Below the pieces are notes generated by a model, which saw only the letters and a program-made list of their open reading frames with translations, was not told the DNA's origin and made no database searches. From assembly GCA_029959285.1 (NCBI GenBank), contig JASCOE010000012.1:1-64000 (forward strand): a stretch of 64,000 bases of DNA. The letters are read 5' to 3'. Below are positions 59,959-64,000 of the stretch, in pieces. Every line of letters starts with the position of its first letter. Position 1 is the first letter of the stretch. This DNA comes from Flavobacteriaceae bacterium PS02337 (GTDB lineage Bacteria > Bacteroidota > Bacteroidia > Flavobacteriales > Flavobacteriaceae). The position numbers and the translations under genes were made by a program.

Positions 59959-62409
59959 ATGTTTTTTATCGAAGTTATTTTACCGCTTTCCTTAGCAAAA
60001 ACTTTTACCTATCGTATTTCTGAGGCCGAATATCATTTCATTAAAAAAGGAATGCGTGTCGCTGTGCCTTTTGGAAAAAGTAAAATATACACGGCTCTAG
60101 TTCTGGATGTTCACGAAAATGCACCAACACTTTACGACGCAAAAGAAATCCATCAGATTTTAGATGAAAAACCAATTGCAACCGAAATCCAGATCAAACA
60201 CTGGCTTTGGATTGCCAATTATTATATGTGCGGAATTGGTGATGTATATCGTGGTGCTTTTCCAAGTGGATTATTATTGGAAAGTGAAACTATTATTTCG
60301 CATAAACCAAATGTGATTATTAATGACAGCGAACTTTCAGATGATGAATTCTTGATTTATGAAGCCTTACATCATCAGAGTTCTTTGAAAGTGCAGGAAA
60401 TTGTTTCAATTTTAAACAAAAAAAATATACTTCCAACACTTCAAAAATTAATAGCGAGAGATGTTATTTTTTTGGAAGAAGAAATAAAAGAAAGCTATAA
60501 ACCAAAATTGGTTCGGTATGTAAAATTGCATACCAAATATGAATCTGATAATGGTTTGCAGGAATTGCTAGAAGTTTTAAAAAGTGCTAATAAGCAAAAA
60601 GAAATTGTTCTGACTTATTTTCAGCTTAGCGCTTCTGAGAAAAAGCCAATAACGGTAAAAAATCTTACTGAAGCTTCAAATGCTACTTCGACAACTGTAA
60701 AAGCTTTAATAGAAAAAGAAATTTTCGAAGAATATTTTCTGCAACATGACCGAGTTACTTTTGATGGAGAAAAAACAGAAAAAGAACTGTTGTTAAGTGA
60801 AGCGCAAGAAAGTGCTTTTACAGCCATAAAAAATAGTTTATCTGAGAAAGAAGTTTGTTTGCTTCACGGTGTAACTTCAAGCGGAAAAACAGAAATTTAT
60901 ATCAAATTAATTGAGGAATATTTACAAACAGGAAAGCAAGTTTTGTATCTGCTTCCTGAAATTGCACTTACAACTCAATTAGTTTCTCGACTGAGACTTC
61001 ATTTTGGCGATAAAGTGGCTGTTTTTCATTCTAAATATAGCAATAATGAAAGAGTTGAGGTTTGGAAACAAACGCTGGAAAATTCAGAAAAAGCACAAAT
61101 TGTAATAGGAGCGAGGTCTGCTTTATTTTTACCTTTTAATGATTTAGGATTGTTAATTGTTGATGAAGAGCACGAACAGACTTTTAAGCAAACAGATCCA
61201 GCACCGAGATATCATGCGAGAGATGCTGCAATTGTTTTGGCAAATTTTCATAAAGCAAAAGTATTGTTGGGCTCTGCAACTCCAAGTATTGAAACTTATT
61301 TTAATGCGCAAGGAGATAAATATGGTTTAGTTACGCTTTCTGAACGTTACAAAAATGTTCGAATGCCAGAAGTTATTTTGGTTGATTTGAAAGACAAACA
61401 TTTCAGAAAAAGAATGACGGGACATTTTAGCGATCTTTTGATTGAAGAAATCGCTGAAGCTTTATCTTTAGGAGAACAAATAATATTATTTCAAAACAGA
61501 CGCGGTTATTCTCCTATTATAGAATGTCTTACTTGCGGACACGTGCCTCATTGTCAGCAATGCGATGTGAGTTTAACTTATCATAAACATAAAAATCAGC
61601 TTCGTTGTCATTATTGCGGTTATTCAATTGCTAAACCTACAAATTGCCACAGTTGTTCTAGTATCGATTTGACAACAAAAGGATTTGGAACAGAACAAAT
61701 AGAGCAGGAGTTAGCTTCTTTATTTCCAAAAGCGAAAACAGCTCGTATGGATCAGGATACTACTCGCGGTAAATTTGGTTTTGAAAAAATAATTGATACT
61801 TTCAAAAATCGTGAAATAGATATTTTGGTAGGAACTCAAATGCTTGCTAAAGGTTTAGATTTTAATAATGTAAGCCTAGTCGGCATTATGAATGCCGATA
61901 ATATGTTGCATCATCCTGATTTTAGAGCTTTTGAACGCAGTTTTCAAATGATGACCCAAGTTGCAGGAAGAGCCGGAAGATCAGAAAAACAAGGGAAAGT
62001 TGTAATTCAGACTTATAATCCAAATCATAATACAATTCAGCAAGTTACAAACCATAATTATATAGGTATGTATAAAGAGCAATTGTATGACAGACAGATT
62101 TACAAATATCCGCCTTATTTCAGGATTATCAAGCTGACTTTAAAGCATAAAGATTATGATAAATTGAAAGAAGGATCAATGTGGTTGTATCAGGTTTTGA
62201 GTCAAAATCTTGGAATGCCAGTTTTAGGGCCAGAAGAACCAGCGATTAGCAGAATACGAAATGAATATATAAGGACTATATTAATTAAGATTCCGCAAAA
62301 CCTGCATTTAGGAAACACAAAAAAAACTATTCAGAAAATGTTGAATAGTTTTGAGGCTGTTGCTCAATATAGAGCTATAAAAGTTGTCGTTAATGTAGAC
62401 TTCTATTAA
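59959..62409 (+). CDS. priA: Primosomal protein N' (helicase PriA)
   Basis: PriA restarts stalled replication forks. The 816-residue protein has the N-terminal fork-binding domain (IEVILPLSLAKTFTYRISEA), the helicase Walker A LLHGVTSSGKTEIYI (about residue 304-318), the DEEH box IVDEEHEQTFKQ, and an eight-cysteine zinc region with CLTCGHVPHCQQCDVSL and CHYCGYSIAKPTNCHSC. Motifs V-VI include LVGTQMLAKGLDF and QVAGRAGR. It ends 4 bp inside the opposite-strand LytTR gene. Confidence 0.97.
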   Translation: MFFIEVILPLSLAKTFTYRISEAEYHFIKKGMRVAVPFGKSKIYTALVLDVHENAPTLYDAKEIHQILDEKPIATEIQIKHWLWIANYYMCGIGDVYRGAFPSGLLLESETIISHKPNVIINDSELSDDEFLIYEALHHQSSLKVQEIVSILNKKNILPTLQKLIARDVIFLEEEIKESYKPKLVRYVKLHTKYESDNGLQELLEVLKSANKQKEIVLTYFQLSASEKKPITVKNLTEASNATSTTVKALIEKEIFEEYFLQHDRVTFDGEKTEKELLLSEAQESAFTAIKNSLSEKEVCLLHGVTSSGKTEIYIKLIEEYLQTGKQVLYLLPEIALTTQLVSRLRLHFGDKVAVFHSKYSNNERVEVWKQTLENSEKAQIVIGARSALFLPFNDLGLLIVDEEHEQTFKQTDPAPRYHARDAAIVLANFHKAKVLLGSATPSIETYFNAQGDKYGLVTLSERYKNVRMPEVILVDLKDKHFRKRMTGHFSDLLIEEIAEALSLGEQIILFQNRRGYSPIIECLTCGHVPHCQQCDVSLTYHKHKNQLRCHYCGYSIAKPTNCHSCSSIDLTTKGFGTEQIEQELASLFPKAKTARMDQDTTRGKFGFEKIIDTFKNREIDILVGTQMLAKGLDFNNVSLVGIMNADNMLHHPDFRAFERSFQMMTQVAGRAGRSEKQGKVVIQTYNPNHNTIQQVTNHNYIGMYKEQLYDRQIYKYPPYFRIIKLTLKHKDYDKLKEGSMWLYQVLSQNLGMPVLGPEEPAISRIRNEYIRTILIKIPQNLHLGNTKKTIQKMLNSFEAVAQYRAIKVVVNVDFY

Positions 62410-63104
62410 GAAGGAGTAGAAAGCGCTTTTACTAGATCTTCTTTTTTGTTTCTGCTTAATGGAATTTTGGTAATACCGATTTCAGCAAATTTGCTGTTAA
62501 AACGTTCTACCTTATCTATATTAATAATGTATGATTTATGTACACGAATAAATTTGTCTTTTGATAAATCATTTTCAAAAGATTTCATTGTAGAAAGTAC
62601 AAGATTGCTATCGTCTTCAGTAACTACTCTAACGTAATCTCCAAACGCTTCAATCCATTTAATTTTTGAAGTGAAGATTTTAAGTTTTTTAAGATTACTT
62701 TTAATGAAGATATGCTCGCCTTCTTCTTCTTTGATATCTTTTTTAAGAAGATGCATATCAATCGCTCTTTTTACAGACGCGTTGAAACGATCAACAGCAA
62801 TAGGTTTTTGCAGATAATCTGTAGCATCATAATCAAAAGCTTTTAAAGCATATTCAGCTTTAGAAGTAATAAATATAATCTGAGGTTTAGATTTTAGTCC
62901 GTCCAGGAAATCAAAACCATTGATAACTGGCATTTCAATATCAAGAAATATTAAATCGATATTGTTTAAAGAAATACAGCTTTTTGCTTCAATTGCATTA
63001 GAAAAGTCTCCGATTAAATGCAATCCAGGATGGTTATTTACCAATTTGGCAATAATTGTCCTCTGTATAGAACTATCATCTACAACGACACAGTTTAGTT
63101 TCAT
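62406..63104 (-). CDS. LytTR-family response regulator
   Basis: The 232-residue protein has a receiver domain with D9/D10, phosphoacceptor D55 in IDLIFLDIEMPVINGFDFLD, T79 and K99 (YLQKP), and a C-terminal LytTR DNA-binding domain from about 130 (KIKWIEAFGDYVRVV, KFIRVHKSYIINIDKVERF). The partner histidine kinase is not adjacent. It overlaps priA tail-to-tail by 4 bp, and its upstream region is shared with the rpsF promoter. Confidence 0.92.
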   Translation of the reverse strand: MKLNCVVVDDSSIQRTIIAKLVNNHPGLHLIGDFSNAIEAKSCISLNNIDLIFLDIEMPVINGFDFLDGLKSKPQIIFITSKAEYALKAFDYDATDYLQKPIAVDRFNASVKRAIDMHLLKKDIKEEEGEHIFIKSNLKKLKIFTSKIKWIEAFGDYVRVVTEDDSNLVLSTMKSFENDLSKDKFIRVHKSYIINIDKVERFNSKFAEIGITKIPLSRNKKEDLVKALSTPS

Positions 63105-63220
63105 AACTTTAAATTTAGAATAAATTCAGGATAGCAATAGTAAAAGTAATGGTTTTTTTGGAAAAATAACTAAAGTCGACGTATATTTTTTGCATTATGA
63201 CGAATAAAGGAAAAAATTTG

Positions 63221-63250
63221 TTGTTTATTTAAAATTAATCATTACTTTTG
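63221..63250 (+). promoter_or_regulatory. Promoter of the rpsF operon
   Basis: TTG (63221-63223), a 19-base spacer and TACTTTTG (63243-63250) give an exact Bacteroidota promoter. The rpsF ATG is 31 bases further on. Confidence 0.75.
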
Positions 63251-63281
63251 CACCCAATTTTAACAAATAAATATTGTATTT

Positions 63282-63623
63282 ATGAATCATTATGAAACTG
63301 TTTTCATTTTAAATCCCGTTTTGTCTGAAGTTCAGGTGAAGGAAACAGTAACGAAATTTGAAGAATTTCTTACTAGTAGAGGAGCTGAAATGGTATCGAA
63401 AGAGGATTGGGGTCTGAAAAAAATGGCTTACGAAATCCAAAACAAAAAAAGTGGTTTTTACCATTTATTCGAATTCAAAGTAGCTGGAGAAGTTCTAATT
63501 GCTTTTGAAACTGAATTTAGACGTGACGAAAGAGTTATGCGTTTCTTAACTGTAAGTTTAGATAAACATGCTATTTCATGGGCGGAGAGAAGAAGAGCTA
63601 AATTAAAATCTACTAAAGCGTAA
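63282..63623 (+). CDS. rpsF: Ribosomal protein S6
   Basis: S6 binds the central domain of 16S rRNA with S18. The 113-residue protein starts [20 protein letters not shown] and has [20 protein letters not shown] and [19 protein letters not shown]. Cytoplasmic. It opens the rpsF-rpsR-rplI operon, with rpsR 5 bp later. Confidence 0.98.
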
Positions 63624-63628
63624 TTATT

Positions 63629-63925
63629 ATGTCTACAATTGAGCAATCTGCAAAAGGAAAAAAAGACGGAGATATCAGATATTTAACGCCTTTAAACATT
63701 GAAACTAACAAAACTAAAAAGTATTGCCGTTTCAAAAAATCAGGAATCAAATACATCGATTACAAAGATGCTGATTTCTTATTGAAATTCGTAAATGAGC
63801 AAGGAAAAATTCTTCCTCGTCGTTTAACTGGAACTTCATTAAAATACCAAAGAAAAGTTTCTGTAGCTGTAAAAAGAGCTCGTCACTTAGCTTTAATGCC
63901 ATACGTGGCCGATTTATTAAAATAG
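63629..63925 (+). CDS. rpsR: Ribosomal protein S18
   Basis: S18 partners S6 on the small subunit platform. The 98-residue protein has [40 protein letters not shown] and the basic end [18 protein letters not shown]. An N-terminal extension of about 20 residues is present relative to the E. coli protein, as in other Bacteroidota. Confidence 0.97.
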
Positions 63926-63993
63926 TATAAAAAAATCTAGTCGCTGGTTTCTGTTTAATCAGAACCTAACTTCTAAAATATAAGGACAACAAC

Positions 63994-64000
63994 ATGGAAA
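63994..64000 (+). CDS. rplI: Start of ribosomal protein L9 (cut by window end)
   Basis: An ATG followed by GAA opens a frame 68 bp after rpsR, in the standard S6-S18-L9 order of Bacteroidota. Only two codons are visible, so the call relies on gene order and is not supported by protein sequence. Confidence 0.55.

Noticed and set aside
1-64000. CRISPR arrays
   Set aside because: The repeats seen are palindromic and irregular in spacing; no array with regular spacers.
1-64000. tRNA or rRNA genes
   Set aside because: No conserved T-loop or rRNA core sequence was found on reading either strand.

Overview
The window reads as a piece of a Flavobacterium-like chromosome (Bacteroidota). It is AT-rich and has a SusC/SusD pair, Bacteroidota-type promoters (TTG about 19 bases upstream of TAnnTTTG), few Shine-Dalgarno sites, many secreted or lipoprotein genes, a JOHN/IND-like class B1 metallo-beta-lactamase, and families of short intergenic repeats. 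No rRNA, tRNA, CRISPR array, transposase or integrase was found.

Bases 1-10900 are an accessory, defence-island-like segment. It holds a small XRE regulator behind a perfect 20-bp palindrome, a two-gene Hachiman anti-phage operon (hamA nuclease, hamB helicase) bordered by matching short repeat motifs, a decayed gene, and a poorly understood locus: TcmP, an overlapping three-Cys-motif Gp37/Gp68 (DUF5131) gene, then a second convergent TcmP-like gene. An orphan HNH endonuclease-like gene follows. A histone H1-like gene (58 codons), a secreted protein of unknown role, a possible 34-residue membrane peptide and about 600 bp of gene-poor DNA lead to the core genome.

Bases 11067-15606 carry corA and the acetate pair pta-ackA. 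Bases 15720-31456 form a polysaccharide utilisation locus: a membrane-anchored sensor/HTH regulator, SusC, SusD, a LamG lipoprotein, a GH144-like glucanase, an esterase-like hydrolase and a GH3 beta-glucosidase, followed by a glycerophosphodiesterase and a GH43 enzyme with discoidin and FN3-like domains. GH144 plus GH3 suggests beta-1,2-glucan as substrate. Three GATGTA hexamers spaced exactly 26 bp lie upstream of susC.

Bases 31623-48846 are mostly minus-strand household and envelope genes: M28 peptidase, COQ4-like protein, YiiX-like amidase, kdsA, a lysoplasmalogenase, a sterol-desaturase family protein, clpS, prmA, tpiA, a TlpA-like thioredoxin and DoxX/BT_3928. Within them a WG-repeat gene sits between two identical 66-bp terminator copies and seems frameshifted in its signal peptide. 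A structured non-coding element lies at about 37.1 kb.

Bases 49065-64000 hold folP, rlmH, an adenosine deaminase, a GNAT, OsmC and pirin cluster, nadC, a BrkB-family membrane protein, DUF2147, the B1 beta-lactamase, priA, a LytTR response regulator, and the start of the rpsF-rpsR-rplI operon, which is cut by the window end. All functional calls come from reading motifs; no database search was run.
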